DNA of 17,882 nt from an uncultured Collinsella sp. (lineage in GTDB: Bacteria > Actinomycetota > Coriobacteriia > Coriobacteriales > Coriobacteriaceae): positions 1 to 17,882 of the forward strand of contig CABQZS010000163.1 in NCBI GenBank assembly GCA_902468695.1. Reading direction: 5' to 3'. Position numbers and translations under genes: made by a program. Below the pieces are notes generated by a model. That model did not search any database and had not been told where the DNA came from. It was given only the letters and a program-made list of their open reading frames with translations. Each line of letters starts with the position of its first letter. Position 1 is the first letter of the stretch. This document shows positions 7,077-13,883 of this stretch, piece after piece.

Positions 7077-7736
7077 CTACTCTCCGAGCATCTCTTGGAG
7101 TTTGACTGCCACGGCGTGACCCAGGCTCTCATGGCTTTCGGGCATCATATGCAGATAGTCGATATCGCCCGGCTCGGCAAACTCCGCTGCATTCAAAAAG
7201 TCGCAGCCAAACTGCTCGGCTACGTGCGCATAGTATTCAGCAAAATGCTCCGAGGCCTCGACGGAACGCTCATCAAAATCGGTCATATATACATCGGCGA
7301 TTTGCGGCTTGATCTTGATAGGTGCCATCAGCAGAATACGCGGGCAGGGTGCGGCATTGGTCCAGGGAAATGCACGCACCGCACGAATCAGCGCCATGGC
7401 GCCACGAGCAATATCGGAGGCCGTCACACCAAAGACCGTCTTGCAATCGTTAGTTCCCAGCATAATAACGATCGCATCCAGCGGCTTATGGGCCTCGAGC
7501 AGCATCGGCAGCGCGCGGATGCCGTTAAGATTGGTGTCCAAATGGCACATGTCGTCGCGTACCGTCGTGCGGCCGTTGAGGCCTTCTTCAATTACATGCC
7601 AGCCCTCGCCTAAGTCACGTTGGGCCACGCCACACCAGCGCACATCCCGCGCATAGCGCACCGCGGTGCCGTCGCGCATGCCCGCCGGATCGTAACCATA
7701 GGTGTTGCTGTCGCCAAAGCATAGAACGTTTTTCAT
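7077..7736 (-). CDS. SGNH/GDSL-family esterase or lipase
   Basis: This 219-residue serine hydrolase has all four SGNH blocks. Ser10 is in FGDSNTYG at the extreme N-terminus, the block II glycine is in GLNGRTT (about 52-58), Asn96 is in MLGTND, and Asp193/His196 are in DYLHMMPESH. There is no signal peptide, so the enzyme is probably cytoplasmic. The layout resembles the arylesterase/acetyltransferase-type SGNH hydrolases that begin with MK-x-(I/V)LCFGDSNT. The substrate is unknown; deacylation of sugars or small esters is plausible. GGAAGGGC lies 6 nt before the ATG. The upstream neighbour on the same strand ends in a strong terminator that overlaps the region before this gene, so a promoter must lie very close or expression depends on readthrough. 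Confidence 0.9.
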   Translation of the reverse strand: MKNVLCFGDSNTYGYDPAGMRDGTAVRYARDVRWCGVAQRDLGEGWHVIEEGLNGRTTVRDDMCHLDTNLNGIRALPMLLEAHKPLDAIVIMLGTNDCKTVFGVTASDIARGAMALIRAVRAFPWTNAAPCPRILLMAPIKIKPQIADVYMTDFDERSVEASEHFAEYYAHVAEQFGCDFLNAAEFAEPGDIDYLHMMPESHESLGHAVAVKLQEMLGE

Positions 7737-7755
7737 CGTAAGCCCTTCCTTTAGT

Positions 7756-7789
7756 AAAAAGCCGACGGGAGCAGCCTCTCCCGTCGGCT
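7756..7789 (-). terminator. intrinsic terminator of the PARG-like gene
   Basis: On the minus strand a perfect 12-bp stem, AGCCGACGGGAG with CTCCCGTCGGCT, around a 6-nt loop is followed by five T residues. It starts about 25 nt after the stop codon at 7815 and ends 20 nt before the start of the esterase gene. Confidence 0.92.
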
Positions 7790-7814
7790 CGACCTATCTG
7801 TCAGCACGTACCGA

Positions 7815-8918
7815 TTACAGGTACTTGCGCCAATCGTCCTCGTCCTCATCATCCTCGGTAGCAGCCTGGGCCTGCTCGGCGGCGCGAGCTGCCGCAGCGC
7901 GAGCGGCAACCTGGGCATAGGACTCCTCGTTGCGCTCGGGGAAGTTTGCCAGCACGTGTTCGAATTTGGCAAAATCCTCATCCCAGCGCGTAGAAGGCAC
8001 GGCAAAGAAGACTTGCTTGACCTTAAAGTCGCCCGACGCGAGCTCCTTGCGGAAGAGCTCGGCCACAGCCTCGGCGTCAAAGCCGTTGTTGTCGCAGCCC
8101 CAAGCGCCCAGCACGAGCTTCTCGCGACCTAGCTCGTCGCAGATGGCAAGCACAAAGCGAATGCGATCGCGCAGGGCGTCCAGCAGGGCATCGTCACCCA
8201 CGCGATACTCCTGGCGGGCGCGCTTAACGTTGGGCGCGGCGGCCACGATCACGTCGGCGTATGCATGCACGTGGTTGCGGTCGAAGCGCACCGCAGGCAC
8301 CACCAGCGCACGGTTTCGGTAAAGCTCGCAGTTGATGTTGCGGCGACGGTTCTCGCCGTACCATTTGCGCTGCTTATCGAGAACGTTGTACAGATACGAA
8401 TCGGCGCACAGCGTGGCCTCCTGGCCCAGATAACCCTGAATATAGCCACCGCCCGGGTTGGTGAACGAGGCAAAGGCGAGCACGGCCATGTCGCAGAACT
8501 GCGCATAGCCACGACCGTTGTCCAGGATGGCCTGCGTGGCGGAGGCATCGAGCACGGTGACCTCGGGCAGAACCGGAGCGGGCTCCTCTGCAGGCGCGGA
8601 CTCAGCTTCAGCGATTTCCTCGACGGGCTCAGGCGCTGCCTCGACCTCGGCAGCCTCCGCGCCCTCGACGTCCTCGGCAGCCTGCTCCTCAGCAGCCGCT
8701 GCCTTCTGGGCCTTGGCCTTCATCGCCGCGACAAAACCGGCAGGCATACCATCGAACTCGCGCACGCCGGCAAGCGAACGCTCGATGTCCTTGGCGCAGG
8801 CCTCGGACACAGCCGCCACATGGCGCTCGGCGGCCTTGGCACGCGCCTCGCGCTTGGGATTGGGCTGACCCGCTCGGTTAGACCTGCGGTTACGGTTCCT
8901 GTTGTCGACATCTGCCAT
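7815..8918 (-). CDS. TIGR02452 family (microbial PARG-like) macrodomain protein with altered catalytic motif
   Basis: The 367-residue protein belongs to the TIGR02452/DUF2263 family, whose characterised members are bacterial poly(ADP-ribose) glycohydrolases. The macrodomain at about residues 120-325 shows VLAFASFTNPGGGYIQGYLG (147-165), a QEx site at 166-168, YADVIVAAAPN (220-230), RDRIRFVLAI, and LVLGAWGCDNNGF (268-280). PARGs carry GGG-x(6-8)-QEE, in which the second Glu is catalytic. Here the motif reads Q166-E167-A168, so that residue is Ala. The N-terminus is basic (NRNRNRRSNR), residues 70-118 form an Ala/Glu-rich low-complexity linker that separates a short helical part from the macrodomain, and the C-terminus is acidic (EDDEDEDD). 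GGAAAGGTGG precedes the ATG, and a TATGAT -10-like element is at 8966-8971. It may bind ADP-ribose without cleaving it, or use another residue. Family assignment is firm; activity is open. Confidence 0.85.
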   Translation of the reverse strand: MADVDNRNRNRRSNRAGQPNPKREARAKAAERHVAAVSEACAKDIERSLAGVREFDGMPAGFVAAMKAKAQKAAAAEEQAAEDVEGAEAAEVEAAPEPVEEIAEAESAPAEEPAPVLPEVTVLDASATQAILDNGRGYAQFCDMAVLAFASFTNPGGGYIQGYLGQEATLCADSYLYNVLDKQRKWYGENRRRNINCELYRNRALVVPAVRFDRNHVHAYADVIVAAAPNVKRARQEYRVGDDALLDALRDRIRFVLAICDELGREKLVLGAWGCDNNGFDAEAVAELFRKELASGDFKVKQVFFAVPSTRWDEDFAKFEHVLANFPERNEESYAQVAARAAAARAAEQAQAATEDDEDEDDWRKYL

Positions 8919-8984
8919 ACGTGGCCACCTTTCCTGTCGCTGCCGCTATCGGCTTTTTCCCATCCATCATACCCCGCCGCGCAC

Positions 8985-9010
8985 AAAAAAGACGGCCCCG
9001 AAGGACCGCC
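8985..9010 (-). terminator. intrinsic terminator of the Bax-inhibitor-1 family gene
   Basis: On the minus strand an 8-bp stem (GGCGGTCC with GGGCCGTC, two G-U pairs) closes a TTCG tetraloop and is followed by six T residues. It lies 50 nt past the stop codon at 9060. Confidence 0.85.
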
Positions 9011-9059
9011 TTTCGTATCGTTTTACCGTGTCCGGCAGGAAGCGTCGCAATGCCGCGCT

Positions 9060-9755
9060 TTAATCGCGACGGCCGAGGATGTTCAGAATGCGCAGGAACA
9101 CGTTGATAATGTCCACGAACAGGTTAGATGCCATGAGCACCGCATTGGGCAGCGTGGGCGGCACCGTCGTGGCAACATAGGTGTCGTAGCCAATAAAGCC
9201 GGCGAACACCACGATCACGATCAGGTCGGTGATGGACTGCGAGACGCCCATGAACATCAGCACGATCTCAACCAGAATAGTGGCGAGCAGAATGCCAAAA
9301 CCGATGCCATATACGCGCTGGAAAAACTTGGGGAACGTCACGCCCAAGGCGCCAAAGACAAAGGTGATGGCGGCCGTGGCGATAAAGGCAGTGTTGATGG
9401 TGGGCAGGTCGTAGTTGGCAAGGCCAAACGACGCGGTCAGGCCAAAGGTGCTCGCAAAGATTACGTAGCCCACAAGGGACAGGCCCACGGACTGCTTGCT
9501 GGCGGCGGCCGACATCATGACCATGCCGACGATGGTCAAAATAAACGAGCCAAAGACCAGCGGCAAGGCGGCACCGCTCGTCATCATGCGCGCAAACGAC
9601 ATGGTGCTCGTAAAGTAGGCGCCGGCGCCCATGGCGCAAAAGCCCAAAAAGATCAGGGCAGACATGGCGAGATTGTACGCGCGCGGCGACATCTCCTTGG
9701 CGCGACTTGCGCCGGCCTCGATGGGGCCGTTCTGATAGCCCTGGATATCGTTCAT
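9060..9755 (-). CDS. Bax inhibitor-1/YccA (UPF0005) family membrane protein
   Basis: This 231-residue integral membrane protein has about seven hydrophobic segments, from LAMSALIFLGFCAMGAGAYF (29-48) to the C-terminal hairpin. It belongs to the BI-1/TMBIM family; the Bacillus member YetJ is a pH-sensitive calcium leak channel gated by two aspartates. The corresponding residues appear to be Asp191 in IGYDTYVATT and Asp215 in LFVDIINVFLRILNILG, the family signature near the C-terminus. Length and the short hydrophilic N-terminus agree with bacterial members. The ATG at 9755 is preferred over one at 9779 because GAAAGGAC lies 6-12 nt before it. A -10-like TACAAT is at 9810-9815. The gene has its own terminator and appears monocistronic. 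The biological role in this organism is unknown. Confidence 0.92.
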   Translation of the reverse strand: MNDIQGYQNGPIEAGASRAKEMSPRAYNLAMSALIFLGFCAMGAGAYFTSTMSFARMMTSGAALPLVFGSFILTIVGMVMMSAAASKQSVGLSLVGYVIFASTFGLTASFGLANYDLPTINTAFIATAAITFVFGALGVTFPKFFQRVYGIGFGILLATILVEIVLMFMGVSQSITDLIVIVVFAGFIGYDTYVATTVPPTLPNAVLMASNLFVDIINVFLRILNILGRRD

Positions 9756-9833
9756 ACTTCGTCCTTTCAAAAAGCGCACGACAGCGCCGTAGGTGACAAG
9801 ATTCCTGTCATTGTACCCGAATGCCGCACGTCC

Positions 9834-10172
9834 TTACCTACGGCGCTCGCCCTCAAGCGTGCGATCAAAGGCCCAGACCCACCAACGCATCACGTGCGCC
9901 TGCGAGCCGTCCGCCCGCTCGCGCGTCTGGTCCTCCAGATACAGCTCGGTCGCGTGCCCGCCAAAACGCACCTTATATGTTGCCGTACGGATGCCGTGGA
10001 CCATCAGGCCAAACCCAACGGTCGAGATAATTTCGTCGATCGTAAAACAACGGCCGTCGACCCAGCAGACGGTGACCGGCACGATCTGTCCGCCCGCGAG
10101 GATGCGAGCCACGACGTCCACATACTGCTTGTGCACGCGCCGAGTTTTGCCGTCTGTCTGTCGATATTCCAT
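9834..10172 (-). CDS. small protein of unknown function, candidate SOS-regulated gene
   Basis: This protein of 112 residues starts MEYRQTDGKTRRVHKQYVDV. It is basic, with a run of short beta-like segments (IVPVTVCWVDGRCFTIDEI, TATYKVRF, ATELYLED) and a Trp-rich C-terminus (MRWWVWAFD). The pattern of a charged start, a P-x-x-x-x-W-x-(D/G)GR-x-(F/Y)-x-(I/V) strand and a closing WW recalls small DUF6504-type proteins found beside SOS polymerase genes in Actinobacteria; that resemblance is from memory and weak. The start at 10172 is chosen because a strong sigma-A promoter places the transcription start within a few bases of that ATG, so the mRNA would be leaderless or nearly so. The upstream ATG at 10193 lies inside the promoter. 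A LexA-like box overlaps the promoter spacer. The ORF is well separated from its neighbours, which supports it being real. Confidence 0.7.
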   Translation of the reverse strand: MEYRQTDGKTRRVHKQYVDVVARILAGGQIVPVTVCWVDGRCFTIDEIISTVGFGLMVHGIRTATYKVRFGGHATELYLEDQTRERADGSQAHVMRWWVWAFDRTLEGERRR

Positions 10173-10179
10173 GTCCTCT

Positions 10180-10209
10180 ATTATCGAACACATGTTTGTA
10201 TGTTGTAAA
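10180..10209 (-). promoter_or_regulatory. sigma-A promoter for the small gene at 10172
   Basis: On the minus strand TTTACA (10204-10209) and GATAAT (10180-10185) each match the consensus at five of six positions and are 18 nt apart. Initiation about 7 nt downstream falls at 10172-10174, at the A of the ATG or one to two bases before it. Confidence 0.65.
10185..10198. promoter_or_regulatory. LexA-like SOS box inside the promoter spacer
   Basis: CGAACACATGTTTG matches the Gram-positive LexA/DinR box CGAACRNRYGTTYC at 13 of 14 positions and resembles the actinobacterial GAAC-N4-GTTC type. It lies between the -35 and -10 hexamers and overlaps the -10 by one base, an ideal position for repression. 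Recognition is by consensus only; no lexA gene is in the window. Confidence 0.55.
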
Positions 10210-10360
10210 GCGAACAGACTGTGGTTTTGGGGTGTTGGGGCGCGCACGTGTGTCCTCATGGCGTGTTAGCAAAAAGAATACCCGCGGTCAACAGGGCTAA
10301 TATTCAATTTTAGTGCCAAAAAACTCACTTCTCCCATCAGAACTCGGTAAAGAAACCCAC

Positions 10361-10392
10361 AGGAGGTGATACGATTTATCATGCTTTTGTAA
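10361..10392 (+). promoter_or_regulatory. perfect Shine-Dalgarno-like string, extended -10 and three-codon ORF in the pit leader
   Basis: AGGAGGTGAT (10361-10370) is fully complementary to the 16S rRNA tail. Its last part overlaps TGATACGAT (10367-10375), an extended -10 element. Fourteen nt after AGGAGG is ATG CTT TTG TAA (10381-10392), in the same frame as pit. Either the string is a promoter with transcription starting near 10382, or it is a real ribosome-binding site for a minimal leader ORF. Confidence 0.4.
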
Positions 10393-10422
10393 CGTGTCTG
10401 TAAACTTCGAGAAAGCCCATAT

Positions 10423-11472
10423 ATGGACGTAACGTTCTCAACCTTCCTCGGCCAAATTGTGTCGAACCCAGTCCTTGCCGTCACCGTGATCCTCGCGCTC
10501 GGCGCCATCTTCGTCAACGGATGGACCGACGCGCCCAACGCCATCGCAACCTGCGTCACTACGCGTTGCATGCCCGCCCGCGCCGCCATTCTCATGAGTG
10601 CCGCATTCAACTTCTTGGGCGTGCTCATCATGACGCACTTTAACGCGAGCGTCGCCAACACCATCTCACATATCGTCGACTTTGGCGGAAACAGCACCAT
10701 GGCGCTTGCGTGCCTCTGCGCGGCGCTGTTCTCCATCGTCGTCTACGGTGCCACGGCATCGCGTTTTGGCATCCCCACCTCGCAAAGCCACAGCCTTATC
10801 GCCGGCCTGACCGGTGCCGCTATCGCCCTCGGCGGCGCGAACAGCGTCAACGTCCACGAGTGGATGAAGGTCATCTACGGCCTGGCGCTCTCCATCGGCC
10901 TGGGCTTTGTCATGGGCTGGATCCTGTGCAAACTCGTCTCGATTCTGTTTGCCGCCGCCAATAGGCGACGTGCCAATGTCTTCTTTAAATACGCTCAGAT
11001 CGCGAGTGCCGCGGCCATGAGCTTTATGCACGGCGCGCAGGATGGACAGAAGTTCATCGGCGTACTCTTTTTAGGTGTGGCCTTCGCCAACGGCCAGACC
11101 GGCGTCGGCGACGCCGGCATCCCCATCTGGATCATGCTGCTGTGCTCGGCCACCATGGGCATCGGCACCAGCGTGGGCGGCGAGCGCATCATCAAGTCCG
11201 TCGGCCAGAGCATGGTCAAGCTCGAGAAGTACCAGGGCTTCTCCGCCGACCTCGCAGGCGCCGCGAATCTGCTGCTTGCCACCCTTACCGGTATTCCTGT
11301 ATCCTCCACCCACATCAAGACCTGCGCCATCATGGGCGTCGGCGCCGTCAAGCGCCTTTCGGCCATCAACTTTGGCGTGGTCAAGGACATGATGTTCACC
11401 TGGTTCTTCACCTTCCCCGCCTGCGGACTCATCAGCTTTGTCATGGCCAAGCTGTTCATGATGTTCATCTAG
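10423..11472 (+). CDS. pit: PiT family inorganic phosphate transporter
   Basis: PiT proteins are low-affinity, cation-coupled phosphate permeases. This 349-residue protein has about ten hydrophobic segments and both halves of the family signature: GWTDAPNAIAT at residues 33-43 in the N-terminal half, and FMHGAQDGQKF at 201-211 in the C-terminal half, where many relatives have GxNDxQK. Other family features are GIPTSQSHSLIAGLTGA (116-132), SVGGERIIKSVGQ and GIPVSSTHIKTCAIMGVG. The start codon ATG at 10423 lacks a strong ribosome-binding site (only GAGAAAG about 8 nt upstream), and the frame is closed upstream by TAA at 10390, so no longer N-terminus is possible from normal starts. The DUF47 gene follows after 67 nt, the usual pit operon partner. 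Confidence 0.95.
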   Translation: MDVTFSTFLGQIVSNPVLAVTVILALGAIFVNGWTDAPNAIATCVTTRCMPARAAILMSAAFNFLGVLIMTHFNASVANTISHIVDFGGNSTMALACLCAALFSIVVYGATASRFGIPTSQSHSLIAGLTGAAIALGGANSVNVHEWMKVIYGLALSIGLGFVMGWILCKLVSILFAAANRRRANVFFKYAQIASAAAMSFMHGAQDGQKFIGVLFLGVAFANGQTGVGDAGIPIWIMLLCSATMGIGTSVGGERIIKSVGQSMVKLEKYQGFSADLAGAANLLLATLTGIPVSSTHIKTCAIMGVGAVKRLSAINFGVVKDMMFTWFFTFPACGLISFVMAKLFMMFI

Positions 11473-11539
11473 TCAAACCGAACGTCCATCCGGACCGTAA
11501 TACCTCGCCCACCCGTCTTCGCCTCGAAAGGACCCACTC

Positions 11540-12163
11540 ATGGCAAAGAAACCCGATTCGTTCTACTTTGACAACTACGTCGCCTGCGCCGATCTTGCCG
11601 TCCAGGCCGCAGAGTTGCTCATCAAGATTTTCGAGAACTTCGACCCCGCGAAGATTCACGATATGCTCGACAAGATGCACGCGATCGAGCATGCGGCAGA
11701 CAAGAAGCACCATGAGCTCGAAGACGCCCTGCTCACGGCCTTTATCACCCCGCTTGAGCGCGAGGACCTGGACCTGATGAGCTGCTCACTCGACACCGTG
11801 CTCGACCGTATCGAGGGCGTCGTGCAGCGCGTCTACTTCACCAACATCCAGAGCATCCATCCCGATGCCATCGTGATCGCCCACAAGGTGACCGACGCCT
11901 GCCGCGCCATGAAGGACCTGATGGTCGAGCTGCCCAACTACCGCAAGTCCAAGACCCTGCGCGAACTCGTCATCCAGATCAACACCATCGAGTCCGAGGC
12001 CGACGAGCTCTACATCAACGCTATGCGCAACCTGCATGTCAACGGCAAGGATCCGCTCGAGGTCATCGCCTGGCGTGACGTCTATGCCTTCCTGGAGTAC
12101 TGCGCTGACTGCTGCGAGAATGTGGCTGATGTTGTGGATTCGATTGTCATGAAGAACAGTTAA
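11540..12163 (+). CDS. DUF47 family PhoU-like protein, Pit accessory
   Basis: This 207-residue, mostly helical cytoplasmic protein belongs to the DUF47/PhoU-like family that is encoded next to pit in many bacteria and is needed for, or modulates, Pit-dependent phosphate uptake. Family features are an N-terminal helical start (YFDNYVACADLAVQAAELL), MHAIEHAADKKHHEL near residues 46-60 (acidic/His metal-binding pattern), TPLEREDL, DTVLDRIEGVVQRV, INTIESEADELY and the terminal VYAFLEYCADCCENVADVVDSIVMKNS region. Length is typical. AAAGGA about 8 nt before the ATG supports the start. It is cotranscribed with pit by spacing and orientation. It should not be confused with the genuine PhoU at 15827-16684 near pstB. 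Confidence 0.92.
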   Translation: MAKKPDSFYFDNYVACADLAVQAAELLIKIFENFDPAKIHDMLDKMHAIEHAADKKHHELEDALLTAFITPLEREDLDLMSCSLDTVLDRIEGVVQRVYFTNIQSIHPDAIVIAHKVTDACRAMKDLMVELPNYRKSKTLRELVIQINTIESEADELYINAMRNLHVNGKDPLEVIAWRDVYAFLEYCADCCENVADVVDSIVMKNS

Positions 12164-12168
12164 TTGGG

Positions 12169-12278
12169 GGTACGTATCCCACCGGTCGCGGGCCCGACCA
12201 CTAATACCTTTTTCACTCCGGCTGCAAGCAGAGTCGTTCAAAAGGTTATTAGTGGTCGGGCCCGCTCCCTTACGTACC
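12169..12278. repeat. 110-nt imperfect palindrome after the pit operon
   Basis: The inner arms at 12188-12212 and 12240-12265 pair over 25 bases with one bulged base; the core of each arm is GCGGGCCCGACCACTAAT. Outer arms GGTACGTA (12169-12176) and TACGTACC (12271-12278) pair again after short unpaired stretches. The central loop is about 27 nt. There is no classical T-tract after the stem, although T5 lies at the loop side. It begins 6 nt after the DUF47 stop. It may be an operon terminator, an RNA-stabilising structure or a REP/MITE-like element; no ORF or target duplication supports a transposon. Confidence 0.75.
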
Positions 12279-12449
12279 ACCATTGGGAACTTTGGCTGAG
12301 GGATTGAGCGTGGTGGGGCCTTTGCTGTGATGGCCCTTGATTGCTCGGGGTTTTACTTTGGTATTCGATGAGCGATTGGCTGATTGCTGCTTTGGGTACT
12401 GTTTGGGTTACTTTGGATTTGTTAGATTTTTAATTGTTGGAGGGCTTGT

Positions 12450-12980
12450 ATGTCTTATTTGGATCTGGCTCGGGGTCGGTATTCTTGTCGTGAGTTTGAA
12501 GATCGGGCTGTGGAGCAGGCTGTGGTGGATGCCATTGTTGAGGCTGGGCGGATTGCTCCTTCTGCTTGCAATAATCATCCTTCTCGTGTGATGGTGTTGG
12601 ATACGCCTGAGCTTCTGGAGAAGGCTGCTGCTTGTCAGCCTCGGTTTGCTCGAGATGGGTCTATCTTTGGCGCTCCGCTTATCTTCCTTATTTGCAGCGT
12701 TACCGATGATGCTTGGGTGCGCCCGTATGATCAGATGAACTCGAGTGCCATCGATACTTCGATCGTCTGCGATCAGATGATGATGGAGGCCACCGAGCAG
12801 GGCCTGGGAACGTGCTGGGTATGCCATTTTAAGACTGAGGTGGCACAGGAGCAGTTCAATCTGCCCAAGGGCGTTTATCCCTATCACATGCTTGTCTGTG
12901 GCTATCCTGCCGACCACATCGCCGACCCCGAGCATCGCGAGGCCCGTACCATTCCCCTCCCCAACTTCCTCCTCAAGTAG
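12450..12980 (+). CDS. small nitroreductase family flavoprotein
   Basis: This 176-residue protein is a small nitroreductase-fold member expected to bind FMN and use NAD(P)H. Motifs are RGRYSCREFEDRAVE (residues 8-22, FMN phosphate-binding Arg/Ser region), IVEAGRIAPSACNNHPSRVMVL (29-50), IFGAPLIFLICS, DTSIVCDQMMMEATEQGLGTCWVCHF (102-127), and LPKGVYPYHMLVCGYPAD (138-155). It is shorter than classical 200-220-residue nitroreductases, as in the compact clostridial/coriobacterial subgroup. The start at 12450 has GGAGGG at 12439-12444. Codon use changes along the gene: only 2 of the first 60 codons end in C, but 27 of the last 60. The preceding 150 bases are also rich in G and T. The substrate is unknown. 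It stands alone, with a terminator at 13029-13066. Confidence 0.9.
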   Translation: MSYLDLARGRYSCREFEDRAVEQAVVDAIVEAGRIAPSACNNHPSRVMVLDTPELLEKAAACQPRFARDGSIFGAPLIFLICSVTDDAWVRPYDQMNSSAIDTSIVCDQMMMEATEQGLGTCWVCHFKTEVAQEQFNLPKGVYPYHMLVCGYPADHIADPEHREARTIPLPNFLLK

Positions 12981-13028
12981 TTTTTTGGCACATGCCCTAA
13001 AACCTACCTTTTACCGCTCACCCATTCA

Positions 13029-13066
13029 CCGAGTTCTGCGCCACAATGTGCAGGGCTCGGTTTTTT
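13029..13066 (+). terminator. intrinsic terminator after the nitroreductase gene
   Basis: CCGAG (13029-13033) pairs with CTCGG (13056-13060), an inner CTGCGC/GTGCAG helix extends the stem, and six T residues follow. Confidence 0.85.
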
Positions 13067-13091
13067 ATGTTGCGCGCCCCTGCACAGTCAT

Positions 13092-13121
13092 AAAAAAGGA
13101 CCCGCAAGCTGCGGGTCCTTT
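13092..13121 (-). terminator. intrinsic terminator of divIVA
   Basis: An 11-bp perfect stem, AAAGGACCCGC (13095-13105) with GCGGGTCCTTT (13111-13121), closes a 5-nt loop. On the minus strand it runs directly into a six-T tract, 27 nt after the divIVA stop. It could also act weakly on the plus strand. Confidence 0.92.
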
Positions 13122-13147
13122 CTAGGCACTAAATTATAGGCCGAATG

Positions 13148-13822
13148 TTAGTCCAGGTCGTCGGCAGCAAAGTTGTCGATCGGGGCAAAGGGATCGGCCA
13201 CGGGGACAACCGGATCAGCGACGGGCAGCGGCTCGGCGGGAACAGTCACCGCAGGAGAAGCGGCGGAACCGACCGGCGTGGAGGCCATGAGGTCGGCCGG
13301 GAAGGAGTTCTGAGCATCGTCCATGAAGTGCTGGATGAGCTTGAGATACTCGGCCTTGAACTCCTCACGGGAAGCCTTGAGACGATCGATCTCCTCGAGC
13401 TCGGCCTGCTTCTCGGTCAGAGCTTGGCGGATAACCTCGCGTGCCTTGGCGTCAGCCTCGTTGCGGATACGCTCAGCGTTCTCATTGGCATCGTTGACGA
13501 TGGTCTCAGCGGTCTGCTGGGCAGCGATCAGGGCAGCGGAAATCTGGCGCTCCTGAGCAGAGAAATCAGGGGCGGGAGCAGCCACGGGGGCGGCAGGAAC
13601 GGCCTGGGCGGGGGCATCCTGAGCCTGGGCAAGCTGAGCCTGCGCATCGGCAAGCTGCTGCTCGGTAGCAGTCAGACGACCCTTAAGGTCGACGATCTTA
13701 GCGAGCATAGCGTCAACCTCGGAGGACAGCGTCTCCAAGAAGACGTCGACCTCGGCAGGATCGTAGCCACGCTTGGCCTCAGAGAAAGTCTGAGCCTGGA
13801 TGTCTGCAGGGGTAATAGCCAT
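13148..13822 (-). CDS. divIVA: DivIVA-domain protein
   Basis: DivIVA proteins are coiled coils that bind curved membranes at poles and division sites and recruit division or cell-wall proteins. The 224-residue protein starts ITPADIQAQTFSEAKRGYDP, matching the N-terminal membrane-binding signature (Phe13, Arg18, GYD), followed by VDVFLETLSSEVDAML. Heptad-like helices cover about residues 30-68 and 87-170, interrupted by a Pro/Ala linker (71-85). The last 45 residues are a disordered Pro/Ala/Val tail ending FAADDLD. AAGGAG 8 nt before the ATG supports the start. It is last in the yggS-sepF-yggT-divIVA cluster, 61 nt after yggT, and has its own strong terminator. The symbol is by family and context. 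Confidence 0.92.
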   Translation of the reverse strand: MAITPADIQAQTFSEAKRGYDPAEVDVFLETLSSEVDAMLAKIVDLKGRLTATEQQLADAQAQLAQAQDAPAQAVPAAPVAAPAPDFSAQERQISAALIAAQQTAETIVNDANENAERIRNEADAKAREVIRQALTEKQAELEEIDRLKASREEFKAEYLKLIQHFMDDAQNSFPADLMASTPVGSAASPAVTVPAEPLPVADPVVPVADPFAPIDNFAADDLD

Positions 13823-13883
13823 AACAAGTCTCCTTTTTCATCGCCTCGGCGCTACACGCCCGACGTAAGTTACCAAGTCAGTT

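Noticed and set aside
8265..10208. 647-codon open frame on the plus strand
   Set aside because: It runs antisense across three supported genes and their terminators, and its translation is low-complexity His/Arg/Gly-rich.
10211..10224. second LexA-like half site CGAACAGACTGTGG
   Set aside because: The right half does not match GTT(C/T); only one half-site is present.
10423..10736. minus-strand ORF 10266-10736 overlapping pit
   Set aside because: Antisense to conserved PiT signature sequence, with no motif of its own.
12169..12278. insertion sequence or transposon at the palindrome
   Set aside because: No transposase ORF, no flanking target-site duplication recognised; kept only as a repeat or palindrome.
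12337..12591. 84-residue hydrophobic ORF overlapping the nitroreductase start
   Set aside because: Its Leu/Ile/Gly/Trp content comes from the G/T-rich composition; no ribosome-binding site, and the nitroreductase frame is clearly the coding one.
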